The notes below the pieces were generated by a model. The model did not search any database. It was given only the letters and a program-made list of their open reading frames with translations, and was not told where the DNA came from. A stretch of DNA of 64,000 nucleotides, from the NCBI RefSeq assembly GCF_000430885.1, contig NZ_AUMW01000016.1, positions 1-64,000 on the forward strand. Direction: 5' to 3'. How positions within the stretch are numbered: the first letter of the stretch is position 1; the number at the start of each line of letters is the position of its first letter. Below, one piece after another: positions 19,574 to 28,742 of this stretch. Source of the DNA: Desulfotruncus alcoholivorax DSM 16058. Lineage in GTDB: Bacteria; Bacillota; Desulfotomaculia; Desulfotomaculales; Desulfallaceae. The position numbers and the translations under genes are program-made.

Positions 19574-20167
19574 CTATAATGCCTCCTCTACAATATGCGT
19601 GCGTGTTATTAATTTAATTGCGCTTGCTATTGTGGTAGCCATTTTCATTACCAAATTTAATCTGGTATTTTGCAAAACCAGGTATTCCATAAAACCACCG
19701 ACATTGACAATACCGGTAACATGCATATTACCTACCTTGGGAAGATTTTTATTAACACCAGCACCTGGTTGTAGGGACCCATCGCCGACTGTGATACAGC
19801 CTATATTTTCAATACCACCTAAACAAGCATCAAGAGCAATGATAAAAGGTGCCCGGTATAATTGGTTAATATGGTCAATTGTTTCCTGTAAATTTGCTGC
19901 ATGTACAGGTTTATCAAGGGTACCGAAAACATGTATAAATTCTTGCGGCTCATGGCTCAGTATATTGCCGACAAGTGGACCCAAACAATCACCCGTTGAA
20001 CGGTCGGTTCCGATACATAGTAAAATTATGCAATCATATCCAGATGCATTATGCTTCCTTAATTTATCCAGCAATACATGGTAAAGCTTGTCTATAGCCA
20101 ACGGATCTTCTACATGAATCCGGCTCTTTTTAGCTGTTGCAGGCAGATTATTATTTAACAGAGCCAA
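19574..20167 (-). CDS. yyaC: sporulation protein YyaC (spore protease-like, DUF1256)
   Basis: 197-aa protein with the YyaC core: CIGTDRSTGDCLGPLVG, LDKPVHAANLQ, IALDACLG and PGAGVNKNLPKVGNMHVTG. It is related to the germination protease fold. yyaC is a sporulation gene near the origin in B. subtilis, so it supports an endospore-former. The start is TTG (20165-20167) with SD GGAGTGA. A possible forespore-type promoter (GAATA, about 15 bp, GGGAATAAATA) lies upstream but is weak evidence. Confidence 0.92.
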   Translation of the reverse strand: MALLNNNLPATAKKSRIHVEDPLAIDKLYHVLLDKLRKHNASGYDCIILLCIGTDRSTGDCLGPLVGNILSHEPQEFIHVFGTLDKPVHAANLQETIDHINQLYRAPFIIALDACLGGIENIGCITVGDGSLQPGAGVNKNLPKVGNMHVTGIVNVGGFMEYLVLQNTRLNLVMKMATTIASAIKLITRTHIVEEAL

Positions 20168-20298
20168 TTAAAATCACTCCTCAAAAAAAACAATTATTAT
20201 ATTTATTCCCCCTCTCTCATATGAATATTCCATCCAAAAGAAAAAATAATTAATCAATTTAAATAGATATAAATATGTTCATGTTGGAGGTGAATTGT

Positions 20299-21357
20299 CT
20301 GTCAAATAAAAAAAAGATATCAATATTAAAAATTGTAGCAATGTATATTGGGTCGGTAATAGGGGCGGGATTTGCATCAGGGCAGGAAATAATACAATTT
20401 TTTGTAGTTCATGGAAAGGACTGGCTGCGGGAAGTTATTATTGTATCATTGCTATTCAGTTATCTGGGTGCGGTAACCTTATTACTCTCAGTAAAACTAA
20501 GAACAGAAAATTATTTGGACCTGATCAATATACTGATAGGAGAAAAAGCTGGTAAAGTAATTGACGCGCTAAGCTTGCTAATGCTGATGGGTGGATTAAG
20601 TATTATGCTTTCAGGGAGCGGAGCGGTTTTTAGTGAGCATCTGAACGCCTCACGGTGGTATGGGGTAATATTGCTGGTTATGATAAACTGTCTGGTTACA
20701 ATGGGCGGCCTGCATGGTGTATTATGGATAAACGCTATTTTAGTACCGGTAAAAATTCTATCAATTGTCTGTTTATGTTTTCTGTTAATAAATGATTACA
20801 AAGTTACAGGTTTCATGTTTGAGATAACAACCGCTTCAATGGTGCAGCGACATTGGTTATGGTCCGGAGTGCTGTATGTTTCCTATAATATGGTTTTGGT
20901 GCTGGCAGTTTTAACAACTTTGGGTAAAAAAATTTCATCTAATCAGGCTATAATAGCAGGAATTGCAGGCGGGTTGGGATTGGGTTTCACGGCTGGCGTA
21001 GTTTGTTTGGCAGGTATGACATTATATCCGGAAATTATTGAGTATAAAGTTCCTACACTATTTATGGCTGGTATAATTAATAAATCCCTAAAATACCCCA
21101 TCGGGGTTTTAATTTGGATGGCAATACTCACTACAGCAGTTGCTAACACACACGGGCTAGCATCCAGGCTAGCCGAGCCGGGTAGTAAAAAATATAAATT
21201 AATGGGAATTGTAATAACTTTTCTGGCTATTCCGCTGGCTATGATGGATTTTGATCGGCTGGTTGGCACCATCTACCCAATTTTCGGTTATGCGGGGCTT
21301 TTTGTAATTATAGTTTTACTACTGTCACCGCTGATTATTTTTAAAGGAAATATATAA
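20299..21357 (+). CDS. YkvI-like membrane transporter family protein
   Basis: About 352-aa polytopic protein (ten or more hydrophobic segments) with the family N-terminus MYIGSVIGAGFASGQEIIQFF, as in B. subtilis YkvI; distantly APC-superfamily. Substrate unknown. Start choice is unusual: a strong TTGGAGGTG lies inside the longest frame (ATG 20275). The in-frame codon at correct spacing behind it is CTG 20299, giving LSNKKKISILK. ATG 20275 has no SD. Confidence 0.85.
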   Translation: MSNKKKISILKIVAMYIGSVIGAGFASGQEIIQFFVVHGKDWLREVIIVSLLFSYLGAVTLLLSVKLRTENYLDLINILIGEKAGKVIDALSLLMLMGGLSIMLSGSGAVFSEHLNASRWYGVILLVMINCLVTMGGLHGVLWINAILVPVKILSIVCLCFLLINDYKVTGFMFEITTASMVQRHWLWSGVLYVSYNMVLVLAVLTTLGKKISSNQAIIAGIAGGLGLGFTAGVVCLAGMTLYPEIIEYKVPTLFMAGIINKSLKYPIGVLIWMAILTTAVANTHGLASRLAEPGSKKYKLMGIVITFLAIPLAMMDFDRLVGTIYPIFGYAGLFVIIVLLLSPLIIFKGNI

Positions 21358-21416
21358 GCAGGAAAAAAGCTTCGATAAGCGAAAATTACTATAATTTTAG
21401 AAAGGTAGCCTGATTG

Positions 21417-22112
21417 ATGAATTGGTTGGATTGGATATTTGTTATCATCTTAATGGTTTCGGGCTGGCAAGGGTTAAATAAAGGACTTATCCACAGCATG
21501 TCCAGATTGATAGGAATAATAGTGGGGCTGGTGGTAGCATTCACTTGGTATAAGTCCCTGGCGAATTACCTCGATTTACAACTAGGTTGGGGAAGCTCTG
21601 TGTCAGCATTTTTTTTAGAGAAGATACCGGTATCATTGCTTGAACAATTTAATCAAAAGATTTCAGTTTTGGACTTATTGTTGTCGCCTTTCAGCAGTCA
21701 ACAACAAAGCCCGGTCTTACAATTTGATACGCCAGGCAATATTCAATCCATGGTTAACTACCTGTCTACCACGCTGCTAGAGGTAATCTCATTTATAGGC
21801 TTGCTTTTCGGATGCTTAATAATTATTAAAATAGTTTTACGCATAGTTTCAGGCGCCGTCACAAAAACATTTTTAAGTCCCCTCGATCACGTTGGAGGGT
21901 TAGTGATGGGTTTGGCCAGAGGTGTGCTGATTATACTGATTTTGGTGCTGCTTGCCCGGCCCTTGATCACAAATGGTGATGCTGAGATCAGCGGTGAGCA
22001 AAGCTTTGTTAAAAGGGGAATTGCTGGTTCAAAAATATATCCTTATGCAACAGAATTATTAAGGACATTCAATCTATCTATTCCCGCAAGGCCTGTTCAT
22101 GATATTAAGTAA
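21417..22112 (+). CDS. CvpA-family membrane protein
   Basis: 231-aa protein with four membrane segments. The N-terminus MNWLDWIFVIILMVSGWQGL with KGLIHSMSRLIGIIVGLVVA matches the CvpA/colicin V production family. ATG 21417 is preferred over TTG 21414. The C-terminal ~40 residues are soluble. The family role is uncertain (envelope stress in proteobacteria). Confidence 0.82.
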   Translation: MNWLDWIFVIILMVSGWQGLNKGLIHSMSRLIGIIVGLVVAFTWYKSLANYLDLQLGWGSSVSAFFLEKIPVSLLEQFNQKISVLDLLLSPFSSQQQSPVLQFDTPGNIQSMVNYLSTTLLEVISFIGLLFGCLIIIKIVLRIVSGAVTKTFLSPLDHVGGLVMGLARGVLIILILVLLARPLITNGDAEISGEQSFVKRGIAGSKIYPYATELLRTFNLSIPARPVHDIK

Positions 22113-22163
22113 TTATGTTTAAACTGGCCAATAATAAAAGAAAAATCGGCTGGAGGTCTGATA

Positions 22164-23558
22164 ATGGATATGAGTTATCTGGTGTATAAAAGAAAAACAA
22201 TTTATGAGCACATAAATGAACAAGAAAAAAGTTTTGCCATGAATCTTGCAGAAGACTACAAATATTTTATCGGCCAAGCTAAAACAGAAAGAGAGGCAGC
22301 ACTGGCCATTAGTCAGCTTGCTGAAGGAAGAGGTTTTGTAGCACTGGACACTATTAACCGCCCTTTGCAACCAGGTGACAGGGTCTACCGAATGGTTAGG
22401 GGTAAAGCTGTTGCAATGGCGGTAATAGGTAATAACCCTTTAGTAACGGGCTTAAATATTATTGGAGCTCATTTAGACAGCCCCCGCTTAGATTTAAAAG
22501 CGTTGCCCCTTTATGAAAAATGTGGGCTGGCTCTGTTTGACACCCATTATTATGGGGGGATAAAGAAATACCAGTGGCTGGCATTGCCATTGTCTCTACA
22601 CGGGGTAATTATTAAAAATGACGGATCGGTTGTGAACGTTTGTATAGGTGAGGATATAAGCGAACCGGTGTTTACTATAACAGATTTGCTACCGCACCTG
22701 TCCAAGGAACAATTGGAGAAAAAGTTAATTGATGCTGTTCCGGGTGAAAGCTTAAACGCTATATGTGGAAGTTTGACAGAAAACCAGGTAGATAAGGAAA
22801 ATAAGGTAAAATTAAAGATATTGGGAATTTTAAACCAGAAATACGGAATTGTAGAAGAGGATTTTATCAGTGCGGAATTGTCCCTTGTTCCTGCAGCAGC
22901 ACCACGGGATGTGGGCATTGACAAGTCAATGATTGGCGGGTACGGGCAGGATGACCGAATTTGCGCCTATGCCCAACTGGCTGCAATTATTGGGTTAAAT
23001 CAACCTGCACGCACGGCAATTGCACTTTTTGCCGATAAAGAAGAAATCGGCAGCGTCGGAAACACCGGGATGCAGTCAAGTTTCTTTGCAGAATTTATAG
23101 CTGATTTAATAGAAAAAACTACGGGCAATTTTAATGAATTAATGTTTAAAAAAGCTATGAGTGCCTCCTGGGCCCTGTCTGCCGATGTCAACGCAGCTAT
23201 GGATCCTAACTTTGAAGATGTTATGGAAAAAAATAATTCAGCTTTTCTGGGCTGCGGGCCTGTCATTACAAAATACACAGGTTCAGGCGGCAAAAAAAGC
23301 GCCAACGATGCTAATGCCGAGTATTTAGCGCTGGTAAGAAAAATCTTTAATCAAAACAACGTGATCTGGCAAACAGGAGAATTAGGTAAAGTAGATCAGG
23401 GCGGAGGAGGAACCATTGCCTACATGCTGGCAGAGCATGGAATGGATGTGGTGGATTGCGGAGTGGCGCTGTTGGGAATGCATTCGCCGTTTGAAGTCAG
23501 TCATAAGCTTGATTTGTATATGACAGTAAAAGGATATGAGGCGTTTTATAATGCTTAG
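22164..23558 (+). CDS. M18 family aminopeptidase
   Basis: 464-aa zinc aminopeptidase. It shows the first metal motif GAHLDSPRLD, the EEIGS region (KEEIGSVGNTGMQ, catalytic/metal Glu), SADVNAAMDPNF and the C-terminal GVALLGMHSPFEVS with the last metal His. Length and motifs match the Clostridial M18 group. SD GGAGGT precedes ATG 22164. It is followed within 25 bp by the DUF951 gene. Confidence 0.95.
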   Translation: MDMSYLVYKRKTIYEHINEQEKSFAMNLAEDYKYFIGQAKTEREAALAISQLAEGRGFVALDTINRPLQPGDRVYRMVRGKAVAMAVIGNNPLVTGLNIIGAHLDSPRLDLKALPLYEKCGLALFDTHYYGGIKKYQWLALPLSLHGVIIKNDGSVVNVCIGEDISEPVFTITDLLPHLSKEQLEKKLIDAVPGESLNAICGSLTENQVDKENKVKLKILGILNQKYGIVEEDFISAELSLVPAAAPRDVGIDKSMIGGYGQDDRICAYAQLAAIIGLNQPARTAIALFADKEEIGSVGNTGMQSSFFAEFIADLIEKTTGNFNELMFKKAMSASWALSADVNAAMDPNFEDVMEKNNSAFLGCGPVITKYTGSGGKKSANDANAEYLALVRKIFNQNNVIWQTGELGKVDQGGGGTIAYMLAEHGMDVVDCGVALLGMHSPFEVSHKLDLYMTVKGYEAFYNA

Positions 23559-23580
23559 AAAAGTTTCGGGGTGATTAAGG

Positions 23581-23769
23581 TTGCTGGTTAAGTATAACGT
23601 AGGGGACATCGTTAAAATGCGTAAATCCCACCCCTGCGGCGGTGACGAGTGGGAAGTTATGAGAACCGGAATCGATTTTAGAATCAAATGCACCACCTGC
23701 GGAAGAGTGGTTATGATCCCACGTCCAAAATTTGAAAAAAGTGTAAAAAAAATTATAACTCAAGCATAG
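23581..23769 (+). CDS. DUF951 protein
   Basis: 62-aa basic protein YNVGDIVKMRKSHPCGGDEWEV...RIKCTTCGRVVMIPRPKFEK, the DUF951 family, with three conserved cysteines that could bind metal. TTG start directly after GGGGTGATTAAGG. Conserved just upstream of rpsF in many Clostridia; function unknown. Confidence 0.9.
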   Translation: MLVKYNVGDIVKMRKSHPCGGDEWEVMRTGIDFRIKCTTCGRVVMIPRPKFEKSVKKIITQA

Positions 23770-23807
23770 GAGTAATGTCCCAAATCAGAGATTTGTTCTT
23801 TCTTTTC

Positions 23808-23836
23808 TTGCTCCATTAAGGTAAATGTGTTATAAT
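23808..23836 (+). promoter_or_regulatory. rpsF-ssb-rpsR promoter
   Basis: TTGCTC (23808-23813), 17 bp, TATAAT (23831-23836). It leaves a leader of about 125 nt before the rpsF start. Confidence 0.65.
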
Positions 23837-23842
23837 TTTTTA

Positions 23843-23956
23843 GCCATAAAGATTTAATTGGCCTACCCTGCTCTACATCATGTAGCAGTCCAGGTTTATA
23901 TAGTTTTGCTGCTAACCCGGCCTGTTACTGATAAGTAGGGCCTTATGTCCAAAGGG
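23843..23956 (+). promoter_or_regulatory. rpsF leader, possible S6:S18 autoregulatory structure
   Basis: The leader has a CTACA/TGTAG hairpin (about 23872-23886) and complementary ends GGCCTAC (about 23860-23866) and GTAGGGCC (about 23936-23943). CCGGCC lies between them. S6:S18 complexes are known to bind a leader motif upstream of rpsF in many bacteria; the match here is by position and rough shape only. Confidence 0.4.
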
Positions 23957-23970
23957 AGGAGGTGAACATC

Positions 23971-24267
23971 GTGCGCCGGTACGAATTAGTCTTCATTCTC
24001 AGGCCAGACCTGGAAGAAGAAGCTCTTGATGCCGCTATTGCCAAGGTTAGGTCTTTAGCGGAAAATAACGGTGCCGAGGTTACTAAGCTTGATAAGTGGG
24101 GCAAGCGCAGGCTTGCATACGAAATCAAGCATGTACGCGATGGTTTCTACGTTGTAATGAATTTCAACGGAGAGCCGGAATCTGCGGCTGAAATTGACCG
24201 CGTACTTAAAATCTCGGATGAAATTTTGCGCCATATCATAGTTCGCGAAGACGAAGATGAAAAATAG
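23971..24267 (+). CDS. rpsF: 30S ribosomal protein S6
   Basis: 98-aa S6 starting [18 protein letters not shown] with the conserved [23 protein letters not shown] core. The start GTG 23971 fits AGGAGGTGA 6 nt upstream and the family N-terminus; the longer frame from GTG 23962 begins inside the SD. First gene of rpsF-ssb-rpsR. Confidence 0.97.
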   Translation: MRRYELVFILRPDLEEEALDAAIAKVRSLAENNGAEVTKLDKWGKRRLAYEIKHVRDGFYVVMNFNGEPESAAEIDRVLKISDEILRHIIVREDEDEK

Positions 24268-24300
24268 ATAAAATAATTACCAAGGCGGTGATTGGTTAAA

Positions 24301-24717
24301 ATGATGAATAAAGTTATCCTTATCGGCAGGCTTACGAGGGATCCGGAATTGCGTTATACCCCGAGTGGCGCGCCCGTTGCCGGGTTCACCCTGGCTGTTG
24401 ACCGTCAATTTACGAACAGGCAGGGTGAAAGGGAAACTGACTTTATCAATGTTGTTGTATGGCAAAAGCTAGCTGAAACTTGTGCCAATCACCTGGGTAA
24501 GGGGCGGCTGGTGGCGGTTGAAGGCAGATTACAGATTCGATCTTATGATGACAATCAGGGCATTCGCCGTGTAGCAGCCGAAGTAGTTGCCAATGAAGTA
24601 AAATTTTTGGATAGACCCAAGGAAACACAGGGAATGCAGCCAAAGGGGAGCAGCATTGCTGAAGCAGATAGTTTCGGTAGTGAGATAAGCTTCAACGAGG
24701 AAGAAATTCCGTTTTAG
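24301..24717 (+). CDS. ssb: single-stranded DNA-binding protein
   Basis: 138-aa SSB with an N-terminal OB fold ([20 protein letters not shown]...) and the acidic C-terminal tip EEEIPF, which recruits repair and replication partners. The linker is short. Starts at ATG 24301 or 24304 behind AAGGCGGTGA. Located between rpsF and rpsR as in most Firmicutes. Confidence 0.97.
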   Translation: MMNKVILIGRLTRDPELRYTPSGAPVAGFTLAVDRQFTNRQGERETDFINVVVWQKLAETCANHLGKGRLVAVEGRLQIRSYDDNQGIRRVAAEVVANEVKFLDRPKETQGMQPKGSSIAEADSFGSEISFNEEEIPF

Positions 24718-24729
24718 GAGGAAGTCTGG

Positions 24730-24960
24730 ATGAAGCGTGAACGTGGTCGCCGGGGTAAGAAGCGTATATGTAGCTTTTGTGTCGACAAAATGGAAAAAGT
24801 CGATTATAAAGATGTACCCCGCTTGAAAAAATATATTACTGAAAGGGGTAAAATATTGCCCCGCCGCATTTCCGGCAATTGCGCCAGGCATCAAAGAATG
24901 CTTACTGTTGCCGTTAAGAGGGCTCGCAATATTGCCTTATTGCCATTTACGGTTGAATAA
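24730..24960 (+). CDS. rpsR: 30S ribosomal protein S18
   Basis: 76-aa S18 with CSFC near residue 14 and GNCARHQR later, a zinc-capable form, and the core [32 protein letters not shown]. Followed by a dispersed repeat and a terminator. Confidence 0.97.
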   Translation: MKRERGRRGKKRICSFCVDKMEKVDYKDVPRLKKYITERGKILPRRISGNCARHQRMLTVAVKRARNIALLPFTVE

Positions 24961-24968
24961 AGTAATAA

Positions 24969-25003
24969 GGAAAGGGGACACAACTCTTTGAGGAATGCCC
25001 CCT
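24969..25003 (+). repeat. dispersed palindromic repeat, copy C (after rpsR)
   Basis: GGAAAGGGGACACAACTC..GAGGAATGCCCCC starts 9 bp after the rpsR stop. Same orientation relative to the gene as copies A and B (which follow gyrA and recF). Confidence 0.75.
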
Positions 25004-25026
25004 GGACAATAGCCAATATTTATTGA

Positions 25027-25062
25027 GGGGGGAACAAATATGGTTCCCCTTACTTTATTTTT
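25027..25062 (+). terminator. terminator of the rpsF-ssb-rpsR operon
   Basis: GGGGAAC (25029-25035) pairs with GTTCCCC (25043-25049), then TTACTTTATTTTT. Confidence 0.85.
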
Positions 25063-25174
25063 GTGACCTGGCACGCCGGGCAACAATTAACAGGCTAAAA
25101 ACCGTTTGATGCGGAAGGAAATGATCATTTTATTGCAGAAGTATTACTTTTGATTCCACCATTGAGGTGATTCC

Positions 25175-26158
25175 TTGATTTCAAAGGACAATTATCCGGC
25201 TTTAATTGAAACAATAGTTGTGGCCGGTTTACTTGCGCTACTTGGAATGCTTGGCTTGTATATTGTTCCGGCCTTCTATCTGGTTACATTATTTTTACCA
25301 GTGCCACTGGCCTATCTAATAATCAAAAACAATTTGCTATACGGGCTGCTGTCGCTTGGCTTATCAACCATCATGCTAATAGTTGCTTTTGGACATGCCG
25401 GCTCAGCACTTATGTTGGTTATACAATTTGGCCCCGTGGGTGTTATTATTGGCTTGCTTTTAAAAAATAAAGTTTCGGTTGACAGCAGCATGGCTGTTTT
25501 ATTCTTTTGGGCGCTGGCAGTGGCGGCTTTAAATTTGTTTGTAAGCTTTGTAATGGCCGGGGCCGGCATTGCCAACATAACGGCCGAATTTCGGTCCGCC
25601 ATGGAGCAAGTGGCCGAAATGTACCGCCAAAACGGGATGATGGATGAAATAGGGCAGCAGCAGTTTCTCCAGGTTGCAGAGCAAATAATCCATTTGGTTC
25701 AAGTATTACTTCCGGGTACGATAGCAATCTGGACTATTTTTATTACCATCTTTACTTATTTCATCACCAGGCGCCTGGTACGAAAACTTGGTTATGATGC
25801 TGCACCTGAATTCAAGTTTTTAGAATGGAGGTTGCCCTGGTATTCAATATGGCTGGTGATTACCGGTCTGGCTATGGCAATGGCCGGAGATGAATTTTCG
25901 TTAAGAGTAGTTGGTATAATCGGTAAAAATATGCTTTATATTTCAGCGTTTATTTTCTTTGTCCTTGGATCGGCTGTATTAACTTATTTTTTACAAGCCT
26001 GGAAAGTGCCCAAGGTAGTGAAAATTATCATTACCATTGCCCTATTCTTATATCTACCCCTCGCCACGGCAATAATACTCTCCCTCGGCGTAGTAGACCC
26101 CGTGGCAAATTTGAGGCGCCTGTCAGCGGACAGCGACGAGGGATCCAAAGGAGGATAA
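25175..26158 (+). CDS. DUF2232 (YybS-like) membrane protein
   Basis: 327-aa polytopic protein with about eight membrane segments, fitting the DUF2232/YybS family that commonly lies between rpsR and rplI in Firmicutes. TTG start with GAGGTGATTCC. It may be an energy-coupling-like integral protein, but no function is established. rplI begins 3 bp after its stop. Confidence 0.88.
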   Translation: MISKDNYPALIETIVVAGLLALLGMLGLYIVPAFYLVTLFLPVPLAYLIIKNNLLYGLLSLGLSTIMLIVAFGHAGSALMLVIQFGPVGVIIGLLLKNKVSVDSSMAVLFFWALAVAALNLFVSFVMAGAGIANITAEFRSAMEQVAEMYRQNGMMDEIGQQQFLQVAEQIIHLVQVLLPGTIAIWTIFITIFTYFITRRLVRKLGYDAAPEFKFLEWRLPWYSIWLVITGLAMAMAGDEFSLRVVGIIGKNMLYISAFIFFVLGSAVLTYFLQAWKVPKVVKIIITIALFLYLPLATAIILSLGVVDPVANLRRLSADSDEGSKGG

Positions 26159-26161
26159 TAG

Positions 26162-26608
26162 ATGCAGGTAATACTCCTTGATGATGTTAAAAAGCTTGGT
26201 AAAAAGGGCGATATCATCAAAGTAGCTGAAGGGTACGCGCGGAACTTCTTAATTCCCAGAGGCCTGGCTGTAGAGGCAACAGGAGGCCAGCTAAAAAATC
26301 TGGAAATGCAAAAGCGCGCAATGGATGAACAAAAGAAAAAGGCTGAAGACAAGGCCAGGGAACTGGGGGCCAAGATTGATGGTCTAAAGATTATAATAAG
26401 CACCCGGGTGGGTGAAGCAGGAAAACTTTTTGGTGCTATCAGTAATAAGGATATTGCCGATACTCTGCAAAAAAATTACGGGTTGGAAGTAGACAAAAAA
26501 AAGATTATCTTAAAAAACACGATCAAAGCACTTGGCGAGTACCCCGTAGTTATTAAGCTGCACCCCGCAGTGCAGGCTCAAATCACAGTAAACGTTGTAG
26601 CGGAGTGA
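26162..26608 (+). CDS. rplI: 50S ribosomal protein L9
   Basis: 148-aa L9: N-terminal [36 protein letters not shown], a long connecting helix rich in Lys/Glu, and the C-terminal rRNA-binding domain. SD GGAGG. In the rplI-lonC-dnaB cluster. Confidence 0.98.
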   Translation: MQVILLDDVKKLGKKGDIIKVAEGYARNFLIPRGLAVEATGGQLKNLEMQKRAMDEQKKKAEDKARELGAKIDGLKIIISTRVGEAGKLFGAISNKDIADTLQKNYGLEVDKKKIILKNTIKALGEYPVVIKLHPAVQAQITVNVVAE

Positions 26609-26655
26609 ATTTGGTGCTTAGTTGCAGCAAATCGACAACAAGGAGAACAGACATA

Positions 26656-28572
26656 ATGAAAGGTATTCTTGAAAAAATCAAAAATAAAACCGACCTGGGG
26701 CCAAAATTCAGGGAATTTGAGCAGCTAAAGAGGCAAGTTAATGCTTTTTATAGTGTTCTTGCTGATTTATACGGGTCAGATAAAATTGTTTTGCGGGCCG
26801 GGAAATTAAATGTTTTAAAAATGATGCGTTCAGAAAACCTGGCGGAACAGGTACTGGCGTTGAAAAAATTGGTTTTTGAAGATCCCACTCCCGATACAGT
26901 CCCAAGTACGGAAGAGATACCGGCCATATTGGATGAAATCGGTGAAGAATTGGCCGACATCATAGCCAGGCGAACAGTAGAAGACGACCTGGATAAAAAA
27001 ATCAATGAACGCATGCAACAGCGCCACGAAGAATACGTACGTGAAATAAAGATGCAAATCATTAAAGAGAACACCGGCCCCGAAAACGCCCAAACATTAA
27101 AAAAATTGGCCATACTTGAAAAACTTGATCAAAAAAATCTGACCAGGCGTGCTCTGGACGTACTGAGGCCGTCTTCTATTGAGCAAATTGTTGGGCAAGA
27201 ACGCCCGGTGAGGTCTCTTTTGTCAAAATTAGCATCTCCATTCCCTCAGCACATTTTGCTATACGGCCCCCCTGGTGTTGGAAAGACGACAGCGGCCAGG
27301 CTGGCGCTTGAAGCTGCACGTGCTTTGCAGAACAGCCCGTTTAATCAGGATGCGCCGTTTATTGAAGTAAACGGAACCACGCTGCGCTGGGATCCGCGTG
27401 AGTCTACCAACCCGCTGCTGGGTTCGGTGCACGACCCCATTTACCAGGGCGCCAGGCGCGACCTGGCCGACAGCGGCATCCCGGAACCGAAACCGGGATT
27501 GGTTACCGATGCGCACAGCGGTGTGCTTTTTATTGATGAGATTGGGGAGCTTGATCCTATTTTACAGAGCAAGCTGCTCAAAGTGCTGGAAGATAAAAGG
27601 GTGTACTTTGAATCATCTTATTATGATCCGGCTGATACTAATCTTCCCAGGTATATTAAAAAGCTTTTTGAGGAGGGCGCCCCGGCCGATTTTATTTTGA
27701 TCGGGGCCACTACCCGGGAACCGGAAGAAATAAACCCGGCTATTCGCAGCCGCTGCGCTGAAATATATTTTGAGCCCTTAACTCCGGCAGACATTCGGGA
27801 AATCATCTACCAGGCCGCCAAAAGGCTTGGTGTCTCCCTTGAAAACGGAGTTGCCGATGTTATCGCTGAATACACCATAGAGGGAAGAAAGGCTGTAAAT
27901 TTCCTGGCGGATGCTTATGCCATCGCCTGCTACAAAGCCGGTGGAAACAATCAACCTGTAATTGCGCTGGATGATGTTTATGAGGTTATCCAGGTCAGCC
28001 GGATGACGCCTTATGTCTGCAGAAGGGCCAGCAGCGAAGGTGAAGTTGGCAGGATTTTCGGACTGGGTGTTTCCGGCTTTCTCGGGTCGGCTTTGGAGAT
28101 TGAGGCCATGGTCTTTCCGGCCGGGCGCAAGGGTGGCGGAGTTATCCGGTTTAATGAAACCGCGGGAAGCATGGCCAAGGATTCGGTTTTTAATGCTGCC
28201 TCCGTCTTGCGCAAGCTGACCGGGCGTGATCTGCATGATTACGACGTGCACGTAAACGTGGTGGGCGGCGGGCGCATTGACGGCCCCTCTGCGGGTGTGG
28301 CGATTTTCATGGCAGTTTACAGCGCTCTGGAAAAATTTCCAATTCCCCAGGACATTGCTGTTACCGGTGAGCTTTCTATTCAGGGTAAAGTAAAAGCCGT
28401 GGGCGGTGTACCCGAGAAAATATATGGTGCTAAACAGTGTGGTGTTAAAACAGTATATGTCCCCTGGGAAAACAAAAAGGATGTGCCTGCTGATACCAGG
28501 GGGGTTGATGTTGTTACAGTGGTTTCGGTGGAGGAAATAATTAGGTACGTTTTTAAAAAGCCGGTGCAATAA
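26656..28572 (+). CDS. lonC: Lon-family ATP-dependent protease LonC
   Basis: 638-aa AAA+ serine protease of the LonB/LonC type, without the large N-terminal substrate domain of LonA. It has a coiled-coil-like N-terminus (about 1-170), Walker A GPPGVGKT (204-211), Walker B VLFIDEIGELD, and a C-terminal Lon protease domain with catalytic Ser545 (DGPSAG) and Lys588 (GGVPEK). AAGGAG before ATG 26656 supports that start; the open frame reaches upstream to GTG 26605, overlapping rplI. Followed by dnaB after a repeat-filled gap. Confidence 0.94.
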   Translation: MKGILEKIKNKTDLGPKFREFEQLKRQVNAFYSVLADLYGSDKIVLRAGKLNVLKMMRSENLAEQVLALKKLVFEDPTPDTVPSTEEIPAILDEIGEELADIIARRTVEDDLDKKINERMQQRHEEYVREIKMQIIKENTGPENAQTLKKLAILEKLDQKNLTRRALDVLRPSSIEQIVGQERPVRSLLSKLASPFPQHILLYGPPGVGKTTAARLALEAARALQNSPFNQDAPFIEVNGTTLRWDPRESTNPLLGSVHDPIYQGARRDLADSGIPEPKPGLVTDAHSGVLFIDEIGELDPILQSKLLKVLEDKRVYFESSYYDPADTNLPRYIKKLFEEGAPADFILIGATTREPEEINPAIRSRCAEIYFEPLTPADIREIIYQAAKRLGVSLENGVADVIAEYTIEGRKAVNFLADAYAIACYKAGGNNQPVIALDDVYEVIQVSRMTPYVCRRASSEGEVGRIFGLGVSGFLGSALEIEAMVFPAGRKGGGVIRFNETAGSMAKDSVFNAASVLRKLTGRDLHDYDVHVNVVGGGRIDGPSAGVAIFMAVYSALEKFPIPQDIAVTGELSIQGKVKAVGGVPEKIYGAKQCGVKTVYVPWENKKDVPADTRGVDVVTVVSVEEIIRYVFKKPVQ

Positions 28573-28590
28573 GTTAATTGATTAGAACCT

Positions 28591-28720
28591 ACTCAGGAGT
28601 CAGGGGTCAGTAATTTAACGAAACATATTTTGCAAAAGGCTGATAATTTATTGGTAAAGATATTCCCGGGGCATTCTGTATTCTGACTCCTGAATTCAGG
28701 CTTCTGACTTCTGAATACCT
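28591..28720. repeat. GTCAGGAGTCAG-type dispersed repeat, copy 1
   Basis: CAGGAGTCAG (28594-28603) is matched by its exact inverse CTGACTCCTG (28683-28692), about 80 bp away. The right side continues with TTCTGACTTCTGAATACCT. The centre is different from the two other copies. It fills the lonC-dnaB gap. Confidence 0.8.
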
Positions 28721-28742
28721 AAATATGACAGGTGATCAATAA

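Noticed and set aside
19542-20084. 180-aa open frame on the plus strand
   Set aside because: Antisense to yyaC, which has clear family motifs.
27778-28569. 263-aa open frame on the minus strand
   Set aside because: It is antisense to the conserved LonC protease domain, has no SD, and its protein has no recognisable features.
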